Assembly: GCA_013138735.1 (NCBI GenBank)
Contig: WTCE01000077.1
Coordinates: 1 to 36,604, forward strand
Direction: 5' to 3'
DNA length: 36,604 bases
Origin: Crocinitomix sp.
Lineage (GTDB): Bacteria; Bacteroidota; Bacteroidia; Flavobacteriales_D; Crocinitomicaceae
The translations under genes were made by a program, and so were the position numbers. Under the pieces are notes generated by a model. That model was not told the DNA's origin. It ran no database searches and worked only from the letters and a program-made list of their open reading frames with translations. Positions 8,701 through 17,730 of the stretch are shown in pieces (positions within the stretch are counted from its first letter, which is position 1; every line of letters begins with the position of its first letter).

Positions 8701-10945
8701 CCAAAGCCTTGGCATAATCCTTCGTTGCAAAAGCTGCATCCCCTTCTGCCACAAAATCAGCAAATTCTTTTGCCTTCGACTCAGCTGCTTGGTCCAACCT
8801 TAATTGCTCCTCTAATTTTACAATTTTACCCGCTGGATAATCGTCCGCTTTAATTGAATTTGCAGCTTTGTACCTATCAATAGCCGTTTGTAAATCTTTT
8901 GAACTTTCCGCAGCTTCTGCTTCTGCAATTGCCGCATCATATTTCTTTTTGGTTTCAGCGTCACTTTGATTTTTTGCAATTAGGCCATCAATCTCATTGA
9001 TCTTATCAAGAATAGCAGGATCGTTTTTAATACCCAATGCATTCGTATAATTTAATTTAGCGTCATCATAATCCCCGACATTAAATGATTTTTTAGCCTC
9101 AGCTACAAAATCGTCAAATTTTGCTTGATCTTCCGCTAGTTTCTTATCCGCATCCAAAGCTTTTTTCACTTCATCAATTTTCCCCTGCGCGTTTGAGTCG
9201 CCTGGTTTTGCAATCAATGCTTTTTCATACCGATCAATTGCTTGCAGATAATCCTTGCGATCATTTGCAGCATCACCTTCAGCCATCATATTATTATACT
9301 TCTCTTCTTGTTCCGCAGATTTAGCTTCATCAGCCAATAGCGCGTCAATTTTTGAAATCTCATCTTTTGGTGCTTGTTCCGTTGGCTTAATGCCAGAAGC
9401 TGCGTTATATTCTGACTTGGCTTCGATATATTTTTTCTGATCAAAAAGCGACTTGGCCTCCTTCATGTGCGCGTCATACTCGGCGTTCACTTTTGCTTCA
9501 CCCGCTTCTTTTTCTTTTTCCTTGCCAATCAAATCAATTTGAGCGAGTGCTTCAGAGTCACCCGGCTTCATTTTAAGCGCACTTTCATATTCAACTTTTG
9601 CTTCATCCCATGAACGTTGGTTAATTTTTTCTTTTCCTTGATCCATGAAGGTCTGATATACCAATTCATTTTTATCCTTCTCAGCTTGCTCGTCTGCTTT
9701 TTGCTTTAAAATATCAGCAATGGCCGCTAGTTGACTTGTTGGACGTGACTCACCCGGTTTTAATTTAAGAGCAGCCTCATAATTCTTTTTGGCCTCGTCA
9801 TATTTTTCAGTATCGAAGGCTGCATCCGCAGAAGCTACGAGTTGATTATACTTATCTTGATTTTCTTTATCTGCTGCTAACGCCGCTTCCTTCTCGGCCT
9901 TTTTCTTTTTAGCTTCAGCTAGTTTAGCACTAACACCTGCATCTTGTTTTAATTTTAAAGCTTCCTCATATTTCGAGATACCTTCGTCATAATTTTCACT
10001 TCCAACGGCAATATCACCTTCAGCAACCAATTTAGTAAAAGCCGCTTCGCTGTTCTTTTGATCTGCTATCTCTTTTTCTAACTCAGCAATATATGTTTTT
10101 GGTAATTTTTCTTCAGGTTTAATTGCAGATGCCTCTTTATATAATGTCAATGCTTTCTCAAGCTCTTTGGCCGTACGAGCAGTTTTCCCTTGATTCATTT
10201 TCTCAGAAAAATCCTTTTGATTTTGCTCTCCAGCACGCAATGCTTCTAATGCAATTTTGGCGTCTTGAATTTTAATTTCGGTTGGTTTATCCCCTGGCTT
10301 TATCGCCAATCCTAATTCATATTGACCAATGGCTTTTTCATATTCCTGGCGCTTCATGGCCTGATCACCAGCTTCGATATAAGCGTTAAAATCAGCTTCT
10401 TGTTTTTCTTTTTCGTGTGCTTCTTTCTCCAGTTCTTGCTTCTTCTTTTCCATCTTCTTTCGAAGTTCTTCAATCTTTTTCTTCATCACTTTGATCTTTT
10501 GTTGATCAAAGCCAATAAAACCAGTTGATTCAATTGCGAACTCAACCATGGGCTCACGTTCTAAAAAAGAAAAATCAATGTCTGGCACACTCTCAAAAAT
10601 TCCAACTTCAAACTTTTGTTCAACAACGCCCGGCGGCATTTCTTCAGGATAATCTGCATGACCATCCATAATGGCCATTTTTGTAACAAATCCCGCTTTT
10701 TTAATTAAAATTTTGTACTTACAATTCTCACAAACTGGAAGCTCAATTGACGGCACTTTACCGTTAGAACCGGAAGTCTCCGACGCCACAATGGAACCAT
10801 TTTTATAAACCTCAATAGTAGCACCATTCAATGGCTTCCCCGTGTCGTCATTTCTAACCACTGGCTTCAATTCTATCACAGTCTTTTGCCCATAGGAAAA
10901 CCCTGCTGTCAACATTATTAACGCTAAAATGATTATTCTCATCAT
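5717..10945 (-). CDS. Giant exported repeat protein with about 17 TPR-like repeats
   Basis: The 1742-residue protein has a signal peptide (1-20, ending FSYGQ). A carboxypeptidase-regulatory-like beta domain follows at about 21-90, then a Lys/Glu coiled coil at about 152-182. From about 183 to 1195 there are some 17 tandem units of about 60 residues. Each has a TPR-like helix pair (GDxAFxxKDYxxAxxxYxxAL), then xKPGExYPxxKIxEI and a charged linker. The region 1196-1660 is very acidic and carries a second degenerate repeat around DIPRE at about 1340, 1390, 1447, 1503 and 1558. The last 75 residues (VVRRIVVRNG, then GTVSYTCNGHGISEYDW) look like a separate folded domain. No T9SS sorting domain is evident. 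It probably acts as a periplasmic or envelope scaffold; function is unknown. Confidence 0.8.
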   Translation of the reverse strand: MMRIIILALIMLTAGFSYGQKTVIELKPVVRNDDTGKPLNGATIEVYKNGSIVASETSGSNGKVPSIELPVCENCKYKILIKKAGFVTKMAIMDGHADYPEEMPPGVVEQKFEVGIFESVPDIDFSFLEREPMVEFAIESTGFIGFDQQKIKVMKKKIEELRKKMEKKKQELEKEAHEKEKQEADFNAYIEAGDQAMKRQEYEKAIGQYELGLAIKPGDKPTEIKIQDAKIALEALRAGEQNQKDFSEKMNQGKTARTAKELEKALTLYKEASAIKPEEKLPKTYIAELEKEIADQKNSEAAFTKLVAEGDIAVGSENYDEGISKYEEALKLKQDAGVSAKLAEAKKKKAEKEAALAADKENQDKYNQLVASADAAFDTEKYDEAKKNYEAALKLKPGESRPTSQLAAIADILKQKADEQAEKDKNELVYQTFMDQGKEKINQRSWDEAKVEYESALKMKPGDSEALAQIDLIGKEKEKEAGEAKVNAEYDAHMKEAKSLFDQKKYIEAKSEYNAASGIKPTEQAPKDEISKIDALLADEAKSAEQEEKYNNMMAEGDAANDRKDYLQAIDRYEKALIAKPGDSNAQGKIDEVKKALDADKKLAEDQAKFDDFVAEAKKSFNVGDYDDAKLNYTNALGIKNDPAILDKINEIDGLIAKNQSDAETKKKYDAAIAEAEAAESSKDLQTAIDRYKAANSIKADDYPAGKIVKLEEQLRLDQAAESKAKEFADFVAEGDAAFATKDYAKALDNYKNAIKVKPDVTISNKIKDVSQKLEDENKNADTQAQYDKKIGEADASFDDENWDSARALYSDAGRIKPTETYPDERIAEIEKRMKAESENEAQRQYQKIIDKADALLQADDLDESKSYYERALTIKKTDTYAQGQIDKIEQIKKDRENALSDEKKLNDDYNALVKGGEAAMDVDEWQSAMDKFNAALVLKPGESYPTNKIAEIKGKMNAKDLEKQKDAEYLAVITRGDEEFNNKDYQSAISTYNEALIIKSGEQYPKDKIASAENMLKQLATDKDEAAYQQLLAEAQSKFDLKDYDAALGLYQNALSTKPGDPLPQTRIDEIKQIQLRAGNEEQLEKDYEALIQVADNLFEKGEWSNAKDNYTKAFNLFNRKWPEDRIKLCTDSMQAETDSKLNKNYDKIIKKADDYFNGADYDKAKEYYNRAIGFKPQDQYPKDKIAEIEAILNPQAVVKTKTNMTNYGNPNRGVNSVDVAKMLADAEAQRKFNELVNAEQQGLDAADATKEDAGNQREENFESREYVVQTIQDLEEATIEPTKDQVIAAEFVEVMADDQAVIDRDRVRMNENDIQLQNQIVNNINVELEEVTLTSDVPREGYLLDVEQIRSEIILENQLEDIAQTNDTYEQREYVTTFEENRIESDPIRDNARINTEIHVEDHQIDLINETNTNSWDQEDVVMEVKDDTELMIDEIAVIELLADIPREIGEVRIEEANIARVGVESGMQDDQYDVTIDQKKYTENIINEIEIENLNNDIPRENMEDFVEVQRIENAEKVEVLTVDQNNALFETENDVEKMEIELEENRAEDDVNREGYEVVVDKIREDKEEYLENKTAESEDKSHSTVDYLEEEKNDQEDVNKALDESADKVIDNTSDLVDEMNEGQTDLVTENEDKLNNTEDFVESLKDIDVTKIDEQMKNALGDQFPEGMTEEIYTLNDEDGLMVSYVVRRIVVRNGAGNVYEMVQTKFGTVSYTCNGHGISEYDWQDQTEDADLVRN

Positions 10946-11181
10946 TGCTTTATACCCTTATTCAGCAAAAAGGTTCATTTCCTCCTCACTGTTCAACTCT
11001 CAATGTATCAAACCTTAAAAGGTAACCCTTCCTAATCGTTCAACACACTGCTGTTTGCAACTTGCAAACAATTCAATTGAAACAATCCTCACTTTTTTTT
11101 AATTTTATGAGGTTGTGCAATTTAACAAATATCCGAAAAAAAAGCGACCTATGCTAGGTTTAAACCCATATTATTACCTCT
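10946..11181. promoter_or_regulatory. Divergent intergenic region with palindromic operator candidates
   Basis: This 236-base region separates the divergent repeat-protein gene (-) and FAD oxidoreductase gene (+). It contains a perfect 19-bp palindrome TGTTTGCAA-C-TTGCAAACA (11052-11070), followed one base later by TTCAATTGAA (11072-11081). Nearer the plus-strand start lies ACCTA-TGC-TAGGT (11147-11159). It overlaps TAGGTTTA (11155-11162), a one-mismatch -7 box 19 bases before the ATG. The palindromes are seen directly; binding by a regulator is inference. Confidence 0.45.
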
Positions 11182-12309
11182 ATGCTTGAAATTAACGCAC
11201 TCAGTTATTGGGAAAAAGAAACCTACATAAACCATACCGATTTTTTGGTCATTGGTTCAGGAATTGTTGGACTCTCGACCGCAATTCATATTAAAGAACG
11301 CAATCCATCCAAAAAAGTAACAGTTTTAGAGCGCGGATATTTGCCAACAGGCGCTAGCACAAAGAATGCAGGTTTTGCATGCATTGGAAGTCCATCAGAA
11401 TTATTGGCAGATCTTGAGAAACAATCGGAAGAAATAGTTTTTGATACTGTTCAAAAAAGATGGCAAGGTTTAAACTACTTGCGTGAATTATTAGGAGATG
11501 AAGCTATAGAATACAAGGAATTTGGATCATACGAACTGTTTACAACAGCGCAAGAGGCATCTTATCAAGCCTGTCTTAAACGCATTGATTATTTGAATAG
11601 CAAATTAAATCCAATCACAGGAATTCAAAAGGTATTTCTAGCGGCTTCAAAAATTTGTAAAAGCGCTGAATTCAACAATTTCAAATACGCCATCAAGCAT
11701 GCTGCCGAGGGACAAATAAATACGGGCAAGATGATGGCTGCATTGCTAAAATTGGCACAATCAAAAGGTATTCATATTTTAAACGGAATTGAAGCTAAAG
11801 AAATTCAGAACCAAAAACTATTAACGAACATTGGCAGTTTTAAGTTTAACAAATTGGCCGTTTGCACAAATGGGTTTGCGAAAACACTTTTACCAAAAGA
11901 AGATGTTTCCCCTGCTCGCGCTCAAGTTTTAGTTACTAGTCCTATTGAAAACTTGCCTTTTTTGGGAATCTATCATTTTGACGAAGGTTATTATTATTTT
12001 AGAAACATTGGAAACCGCGTACTTTTTGGTGGCGGAAGAAATTTAGACATTAAAGGAGAAACAACTACTAAACTGGAGACAACAGAACAGATTACCGATC
12101 ATCTCGAAAAAATTCTGCGCGAAAATATATTACCAAATTGTGAATTTACAATTGAGTATAAATGGGCCGGAACAATGGGGGTTGGTAAATCAAAATCTCC
12201 TATCATAAAAAAACTATCTGAACATGTTTATTGTGGTGTACGATTAGGCGGAATGGGCGTTGCGATTGGCACGTTGGTTGGGAAGGAATTGGCTTATCAA
12301 CTGCATTGA
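11182..12309 (+). CDS. FAD-dependent oxidoreductase (DAO/glycine oxidase-like family)
   Basis: The 375-residue protein has a Rossmann FAD-binding motif GSGIVG (25-30) followed by an acidic strand end (VTVLERG), as in D-amino-acid oxidase-type enzymes. An ATG near the ribosome-accessible leader and full-length agreement support the start. The conserved GASTKNAGFACIGSP segment after the FAD motif and the C-terminal VYCGVRLGGMGVAIG segment, which closes the FAD site, are typical of the family. Substrate cannot be told from sequence; an amino acid or amine is likely. It ends directly before murQ. Co-transcription is plausible, but a functional link to peptidoglycan recycling is not established. 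Confidence 0.85.
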   Translation: MLEINALSYWEKETYINHTDFLVIGSGIVGLSTAIHIKERNPSKKVTVLERGYLPTGASTKNAGFACIGSPSELLADLEKQSEEIVFDTVQKRWQGLNYLRELLGDEAIEYKEFGSYELFTTAQEASYQACLKRIDYLNSKLNPITGIQKVFLAASKICKSAEFNNFKYAIKHAAEGQINTGKMMAALLKLAQSKGIHILNGIEAKEIQNQKLLTNIGSFKFNKLAVCTNGFAKTLLPKEDVSPARAQVLVTSPIENLPFLGIYHFDEGYYYFRNIGNRVLFGGGRNLDIKGETTTKLETTEQITDHLEKILRENILPNCEFTIEYKWAGTMGVGKSKSPIIKKLSEHVYCGVRLGGMGVAIGTLVGKELAYQLH

Positions 12310-12369
12310 ATGGGCAATGTAAGTGAAAAAAAATTGATAATTGATAATTGCAATTTGAAAAATTTAAAA

Positions 12370-13182
12370 ATGGAAAACAGAATAACAGAAAGCAGTTCCA
12401 ATCACAACGATTTGGAAAAAATGAGCATTAATCAATTGCTTACCAACATCAATAAAGAGGATCAATCGGTTGCTTTTGCAGTTGAAAAAAGCATTCCGCA
12501 AATAGAAACCTTTGTAGCTGCTGCATTGCAAAGAATGAAAACTGGAGGGCGCTTATTTTATATTGGCGCAGGCACAAGTGGTAGACTGGGCATTGTTGAC
12601 GCCTCTGAATGCCCACCTACTTTTGGAGTTGCGCACGGCCTTGTAGTTGGTATCATAGCGGGTGGCGATTCAGCCATTCGAAAAGCGGTGGAATTTGCAG
12701 AAGATGATACAGAGCAAGGCTGGAAAGACCTCATGGAGTTCGAGATCAACGATAATGATAGCCTTGTAGGAATCGCCGCATCTGGTAGCACGCCCTATGT
12801 GATTGGCGCTTTGGAAAAAGCAAACGCAAATGGTGTTTTAACTGCCGGAATAACCTCAAATATGAACAGCCTATTGGCCGCAACAGCAGAATACCCAATC
12901 ACGCCAATTGTTGGACCTGAATTTGTAACTGGAAGTACACGTATGAAATCTGGTACGGCGCAGAAACTTGTCCTCAATATGATTTCAACTAGTCTAATGA
13001 TTGGACTTGGACGTGTAATTGGCAACAAAATGGTTGATATGCAATTAAGCAATGATAAATTGGTAGATCGCGGCACCAATATGGTGATGAACGAATTGGG
13101 AATTACTTATGAAGCGGCAAATGTTTTATTGACAACTCACGGCAGTGTTCGCAAGGCGGTGGAAGCCGGGAGAGCAGTTTAA
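12370..13182 (+). CDS. murQ: N-acetylmuramic acid 6-phosphate etherase
   Basis: MurQ cleaves the lactyl ether of MurNAc-6-phosphate to give GlcNAc-6-phosphate and D-lactate in cytoplasmic peptidoglycan recycling. The chosen ATG gives 270 residues beginning MENRITESSSNHNDLEKMS, which matches the family N-terminus. An in-frame ATG at 12310 would add 20 residues encoded by AT-rich spacer and is rejected. The SIS sugar-phosphate fold shows in GRLFYIGAGTSGRLGIVDASECPPTFG. Glu80 (ASECPP) and Glu111 (EFAEDD) align with the catalytic pair Glu83/Glu114 of the E. coli enzyme. GPEFVTGSTRMKSGTAQK is the C-terminal signature. A hairpin follows its stop codon. No MurNAc kinase or transporter gene is adjacent. 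Confidence 0.93.
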   Translation: MENRITESSSNHNDLEKMSINQLLTNINKEDQSVAFAVEKSIPQIETFVAAALQRMKTGGRLFYIGAGTSGRLGIVDASECPPTFGVAHGLVVGIIAGGDSAIRKAVEFAEDDTEQGWKDLMEFEINDNDSLVGIAASGSTPYVIGALEKANANGVLTAGITSNMNSLLAATAEYPITPIVGPEFVTGSTRMKSGTAQKLVLNMISTSLMIGLGRVIGNKMVDMQLSNDKLVDRGTNMVMNELGITYEAANVLLTTHGSVRKAVEAGRAV

Positions 13183-13210
13183 AATAACCTTCACTAAAGT
13201 TTAGGTTATT
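13183..13210 (+). terminator. Stem-loop after murQ
   Basis: AATAACCT (13183-13190) pairs with AGGTTATT (13203-13210), 8 bp with a 12-base loop, immediately after the murQ stop codon. The following sequence is only moderately T-rich, so termination may be weak. Confidence 0.45.
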
Positions 13211-13373
13211 AAACAGTTTGAGTTTTGACGATTTGACGGGTTTATTCAATGTACAATGGGCAATTATCAATACGAGTTGATGGGGTTTAATGTTGGAATG
13301 ATTTAATGGGTTTAATGCTGGAATGATTTACATCTTTCTTAATTCCTATTGACTAATGACTATTCCCTATTGA
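13211..13373. repeat. Short direct repeats between murQ and lanB
   Basis: The spacer holds two imperfect direct repeats. GGGTTTAATGTTGGAATGATTTA-like copies lie near 13280-13303 and 13303-13330. A CCTATTGACTAAT-like pair lies near 13345-13357 and 13366-13378, the second copy running into the lanB stop codon. A 13-base piece, ACTAATGACTATT (13352-13364), recurs at 18266-18278 on the other side of the lanthipeptide cluster. No gene is seen. Confidence 0.5.
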
Positions 13374-16300
13374 CTAATTCTTTCTTCCATAGTCGGTTGA
13401 ATATTTTTTTCTAAGGAAATCGTAAATCACTAACTCATGAAGACGTTGCTTGCTTCTGAAGATTCTATTAATGGACATGTGCATATAACTTGAAATCTGA
13501 TTTTCTAAAACAGCATTTTCAGCCTCATTAAACTCGGCTAAAATAGTGGTAATAAGTGGTTGAATATTGGTCATTTTGAGCTTCAGCAAATCAAAAAGAG
13601 GCGCGAATTCTTCGGCTAAATCACTATCGTCATTGAATAAATCGTGGATTTCATCCTTATGTGCCCTATACTTTTTATCAATTTGTTTATTGAGGTGCTT
13701 ATTCATATTGAATTCTTCACCAAACCCATTCCGAAGTCTTGTCATGAGATTCTTTTTACGAATTAAATCGAATTGAAAGGCATCCAAAAGAGCATCAATC
13801 AGCTTCAATGTATAGAGCCATTTAACTTTTTCTCCCTCCAAACCTTCATCCAATAATTCCAAAACGGAAATGATGTTAGCACTATCATAATAGAAAATTT
13901 GCTCTGCAATTTCAATTGTATTGCTCCCATACCTTTCCAACTCGCGTTGATAACCATCTGTTTCTAATTTCCAAATCAATTTCGATTCAATATAATTTGA
14001 GCAATGCTCATGAAAATCACTAATCACGATCCCTAAGTCCTGCTTATTACATAATTGAAATCGAATTCTTAAATGAAAGTCAGGGCTGCCATATCGAATA
14101 AAAAACCAATTTTTAATTAGACCTGCTTTTCGCCATTTTTCGGTCAATGGTTTCACTATTTTAGTAAGAATTTCGTCAGCTGTTTTGAGCCCACAAAAAA
14201 CTTTGTAATACAACCATTCTGACCCAATAGCAAAGTCACGCTGAACATTTAAATTGGACGACTCAGAAAATCTCTCAACTACCTCAACCCTCTCTTCAAC
14301 TTCTTCTTTTGCAACTTGATTTTTTGTTAGAATTGCAATACATTCATTCGCAAAAGTTTGGGTACTGTCTTGCTCACATTTAAAATCATTTTTACTCTGA
14401 AACAAAAATTCCTTAAGCACAATAAGTGGCTTGTTTTTAATTGATTTCAAAAAGATTTTTAGACTTAACTGATTTTTCAAATTCACGAGTAGTTCATTGT
14501 CGCCTTCTGTGAATGAGATTAGATCAGGCAATTTCCATTTCTCCTTCAATTGAGCAACTTCCTTAATTATATCAACACCTTTAGCCAATAAAGATTTGAC
14601 ATCATTTTTATTTAGCTTCCAAGTTGCGGGTGCAAGGATGACATTCTCAACTTGAACCCTTGGGAAAAATTTAAATTCTGTGCTCAAATTACCCCAATCA
14701 AAAAAGATTCCATTGGGTTGATTCCGGTTTTGCAAATCACATAAAAAATGATAAATAGGCAATGACTTAGAACTATAATTATGGGCATTTGCCAACCTTG
14801 GAATCACTTCTTTGTTCAAGCGTTTTGATCTGAGTTTGATTTGCTGATTGTTATCAATTGACAAATACAAGTCTTCCAATTGAATTTGATTGGTTCTTGG
14901 TAGGAAAGATTTAGCCAAATAAGGAATTTCATAATCCCGAAACTGCGGTCTGGCTAAAACATTCCCTGTTCTTGCCCTAGGCAGGTAGACAATTTCAGCA
15001 AGGATAGCATTTGGCTTCAAAGCTTTTTCGTGCTCCGAAATTTCGTCCATTATGTTTTTAATCTCTGAATGCCCCGCACCGAAACGACCTAATAAATTAA
15101 CGGCACTTGTTCCTCCTGTTGATTTGAGTAAAATTTTACCATTATCCACATGACTGAATATCGTGGAAATAGAATCTGACAAGCTTGACCAATCCTCCTC
15201 AAAAGAACCTAAGTCCTTTTCCTCCATGTGAATGATTTGCTCATTATTTTGATAGGCCGCTGTTAATTTTCCCATTAAAAAAGAATCAAACTTCTGCCAT
15301 TTTTGATCCCGGCTATCAGCCACTTCTCCTGGTATGGCAAGATCATGCACCAAGGGATTACTGTCTCCCGTTTTATTATTATTTCTTGCATAACCAATGC
15401 CAGTCTCATTATCGAGCGCTATTAATAAAGGAACCTCAGTATCCTGATAACGCTCATAAAATCGATTTTTAAATTCCATCAATTGCGGCTTACCCTCCGA
15501 ACGTGGTGTCATTTTATTTACAATCCGAAGCGCTCGTTTTAACGATTTTTGAACGTCATAACCAATTATATTTGCTTCATTTGTTGCTTCGAAAAGATCT
15601 GTTTGAAAGAGTTTCCCTAATTTATAGGAGATAGCTAATTGATCCAAACTCTTGGCTAATTTTTTATATTTCTCAACTGAATTAAAGAGATTACCATCAA
15701 TTAGCCCCAATTCCTTTTTGATGCTTTTCAAAAATTCAATGTAATTTTTTAGTTTTTCATTTTGCGTAGTATCCCAAATCCGTTCGAGTGTAATTAATAC
15801 ATCATTCAAGGTTTCTTCACCACTCACAGACGGCTCCATTTCACTGGTCAAAATTTGCGCTTCTATCAGTTGAAGGATGAACTGCTCTGCCTCTTCTGAC
15901 GTTACCTCCTCATCCATTAGTTTTAGGACATCAATCAAGTCATTAATTGCAGCACCAGATTCCGCAGCTTTCAACAAGGCTTGAATGTAATCGGAATTAT
16001 CTATAGAACTGATGCGATAGGCCCGCGTTTCATTCTTATAATAATATTCGGTATAGCGTATTTCATCTTGAATTTCGTATAAACTGTTATTCGGGAAAAA
16101 TAATAAATAGGGCTGAACAAGACTATCTTTGGAAAACAAATAGGCCAACTGACAAGAAAAATTCATGTCGAGTTTTGTACTTCGAAATAAGCGTTTATGA
16201 TCGATTTTTATTTCCGTTTTCGCCCCCCATTTCGCGATACTACATTTAGCAAACAGACCAAAAGGAGTTGGTCTTGTATGCAATCTGCTAGCATACTTGA

Positions 16301-16511
16301 GTAGTGACATTTTTACGCGATCATCTTCGTCCAAAACAATACCCTCAAGCCACTTTTGACATTCATTATGCAGGTCAGGCGAAGCTAAAAAAAGTGCTTC
16401 ACTAATCGATTCCTGTCCGTACAACTCCCTTAATTCCTCTTCAGAAAACTCAGTCTTAACCGGATTTAAAGGTGTTCTAAGAATAATTTTATTATAAAAC
16501 GAATAGTTCAT
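13374..16511 (-). CDS. lanB: Class I lanthipeptide dehydratase (LanB), full length
   Basis: LanB enzymes use glutamyl-tRNA to glutamylate Ser/Thr of the precursor and then eliminate glutamate, giving dehydroalanine and dehydrobutyrine. The 1045-residue protein has both parts fused, as in NisB. The N-terminal glutamylation domain begins with a YNKIILRTPL start and includes RPTPFGLFAKCS near 76-87, LGRFGAGHSEI and YLPRARTGNVLARPQFRDYEI. The C-terminal elimination domain (SpaB_C, thiopeptide-type bacteriocin biosynthesis) runs from about 762 (SEWLYYKVFCG) and includes WFFIRYGSPDFHLRIRF. Length is normal. It is the last gene of the lanA-lanC-lanB run, 30 bases after lanC, so probably translated from the same message. 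Confidence 0.93.
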   Translation of the reverse strand: MNYSFYNKIILRTPLNPVKTEFSEEELRELYGQESISEALFLASPDLHNECQKWLEGIVLDEDDRVKMSLLKYASRLHTRPTPFGLFAKCSIAKWGAKTEIKIDHKRLFRSTKLDMNFSCQLAYLFSKDSLVQPYLLFFPNNSLYEIQDEIRYTEYYYKNETRAYRISSIDNSDYIQALLKAAESGAAINDLIDVLKLMDEEVTSEEAEQFILQLIEAQILTSEMEPSVSGEETLNDVLITLERIWDTTQNEKLKNYIEFLKSIKKELGLIDGNLFNSVEKYKKLAKSLDQLAISYKLGKLFQTDLFEATNEANIIGYDVQKSLKRALRIVNKMTPRSEGKPQLMEFKNRFYERYQDTEVPLLIALDNETGIGYARNNNKTGDSNPLVHDLAIPGEVADSRDQKWQKFDSFLMGKLTAAYQNNEQIIHMEEKDLGSFEEDWSSLSDSISTIFSHVDNGKILLKSTGGTSAVNLLGRFGAGHSEIKNIMDEISEHEKALKPNAILAEIVYLPRARTGNVLARPQFRDYEIPYLAKSFLPRTNQIQLEDLYLSIDNNQQIKLRSKRLNKEVIPRLANAHNYSSKSLPIYHFLCDLQNRNQPNGIFFDWGNLSTEFKFFPRVQVENVILAPATWKLNKNDVKSLLAKGVDIIKEVAQLKEKWKLPDLISFTEGDNELLVNLKNQLSLKIFLKSIKNKPLIVLKEFLFQSKNDFKCEQDSTQTFANECIAILTKNQVAKEEVEERVEVVERFSESSNLNVQRDFAIGSEWLYYKVFCGLKTADEILTKIVKPLTEKWRKAGLIKNWFFIRYGSPDFHLRIRFQLCNKQDLGIVISDFHEHCSNYIESKLIWKLETDGYQRELERYGSNTIEIAEQIFYYDSANIISVLELLDEGLEGEKVKWLYTLKLIDALLDAFQFDLIRKKNLMTRLRNGFGEEFNMNKHLNKQIDKKYRAHKDEIHDLFNDDSDLAEEFAPLFDLLKLKMTNIQPLITTILAEFNEAENAVLENQISSYMHMSINRIFRSKQRLHELVIYDFLRKKYSTDYGRKN

Positions 16512-16541
16512 AATCGTGAAAGCAATTTTATATTTTCTTGA

Positions 16542-17723
16542 TTAACTGAGTAATAGAGCGGCATCCCATGCGGAAGGATTAGCGTCCTCAGAAATGTAAG
16601 CCAACAAGCCCAATCCGATCCCTGCTACACCAGATAACAAACCATGTTTATTCTCCCATTCCCCTTTCACACTATCCCAACTTTTGAATCCCGCAATTCC
16701 ATCTTCAAATACGGCTGAATCTAATGTCAACTGCATCCAATGATCCGAGGCTTTTTTAAATGCAGCAACTCCCGTATATTGATAATAGCGGTTGTACATA
16801 TGGGAAATCCCTATTTTACCATGACAAAAGGTAGCGTCTGATGGCATTTGACTTGAACTCAAGCTCCGTTCAATTGTATTTAATCCTATTTCAATTGCTT
16901 TTTCTGCTAATAAGTCATCCTTCAAAACCAATGCCGCCTGATACAATGCTAAACCAATTGCAATATTGCTTCTACACCAACCTAAGTGCGTCTTCAGTTC
17001 TTTCTTATCATCCACAAGTCGCGAAGGAATCAACCCTGATTCTTCATCTTCGTAGGACAATAGAAACCTAACAGTGTCATTTAGTAAGGGCTTCACTTCT
17101 TCGATTCCTTTTTCCACCATTTTTGTCAAGACTAAAATTTTACTTGCTTGACCGTGTGAAATATGAAAATTGATAACGGTGCAATCTTCCTCACCTTCTA
17201 AATAATCAGAATCCTCACGCCAGGTGATTCCCTTATCTGATTTAACGCCTGTTTTTTCAAGCAATTGTGCCAACTCAATTAACGTTTCTTTAAGTTCTAA
17301 TTTATGCGGATACCTTTGTATTAAATGGACAAAAGCTCCTAAGCCACCGTGCATAAAATCATGATTGTTCCCTTTCAATTCTCGTCTCGCCGAAGCAATG
17401 ATGTCGTCATCAAAATGCCCTAAAACTTCCTCATCTAAATCAATAAAACCGCAAACTTTTAAATGCTGTAGAAACCATGCAAATCCAGCTATGCCATTGG
17501 CAAAAGTTGGACGCGCGTCAATTGAGCCAAGCTGATTCGAAATGAACGCTATGAGATCGTTTTCAAGCTTAGGATTAGGAGTCTTTAAATAGACTTGATG
17601 ATACAATCTGAATAATAGAACACCCGATTGACCCGAATACAATGAATGATGGCCATTAGGATCAAAATTCCCATTATACAATTCGTGAAACTCCTTCAGT
17701 TTGGAGGTTATCTTTTCTTTCAT
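16542..17723 (-). CDS. lanC: Lanthionine synthetase C-like cyclase (LanC)
   Basis: LanC cyclases join cysteine thiols to dehydrated residues to form lanthionine rings at a zinc site. The 393-residue product shows the toroid repeats of the family (GxxGFAWFL, MHGGLGAFVHL, HGLLSGVAGIGLGLL). The zinc ligands are a Cys near 249 in HLGWCRSNIAIG and the Cys-His pair near 299-300 in CHGKIG. The His in HISHGQAS near 189 corresponds to the acid/base histidine region of NisC. The start ATG lies only 7 bases after the T-run of a hairpin that separates it from lanA, so its expression probably depends on read-through. It is followed 30 bases later by lanB. Confidence 0.92.
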   Translation of the reverse strand: MKEKITSKLKEFHELYNGNFDPNGHHSLYSGQSGVLLFRLYHQVYLKTPNPKLENDLIAFISNQLGSIDARPTFANGIAGFAWFLQHLKVCGFIDLDEEVLGHFDDDIIASARRELKGNNHDFMHGGLGAFVHLIQRYPHKLELKETLIELAQLLEKTGVKSDKGITWREDSDYLEGEEDCTVINFHISHGQASKILVLTKMVEKGIEEVKPLLNDTVRFLLSYEDEESGLIPSRLVDDKKELKTHLGWCRSNIAIGLALYQAALVLKDDLLAEKAIEIGLNTIERSLSSSQMPSDATFCHGKIGISHMYNRYYQYTGVAAFKKASDHWMQLTLDSAVFEDGIAGFKSWDSVKGEWENKHGLLSGVAGIGLGLLAYISEDANPSAWDAALLLS

Positions 17724-17730
17724 TTTTAAG

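Noticed and set aside
12310-12369. Earlier in-frame ATG for murQ
   Set aside because: The extra residues come from AT-rich spacer (TTGATAATTGATAATTG) and do not match the family, whose N-terminus begins at 12370.
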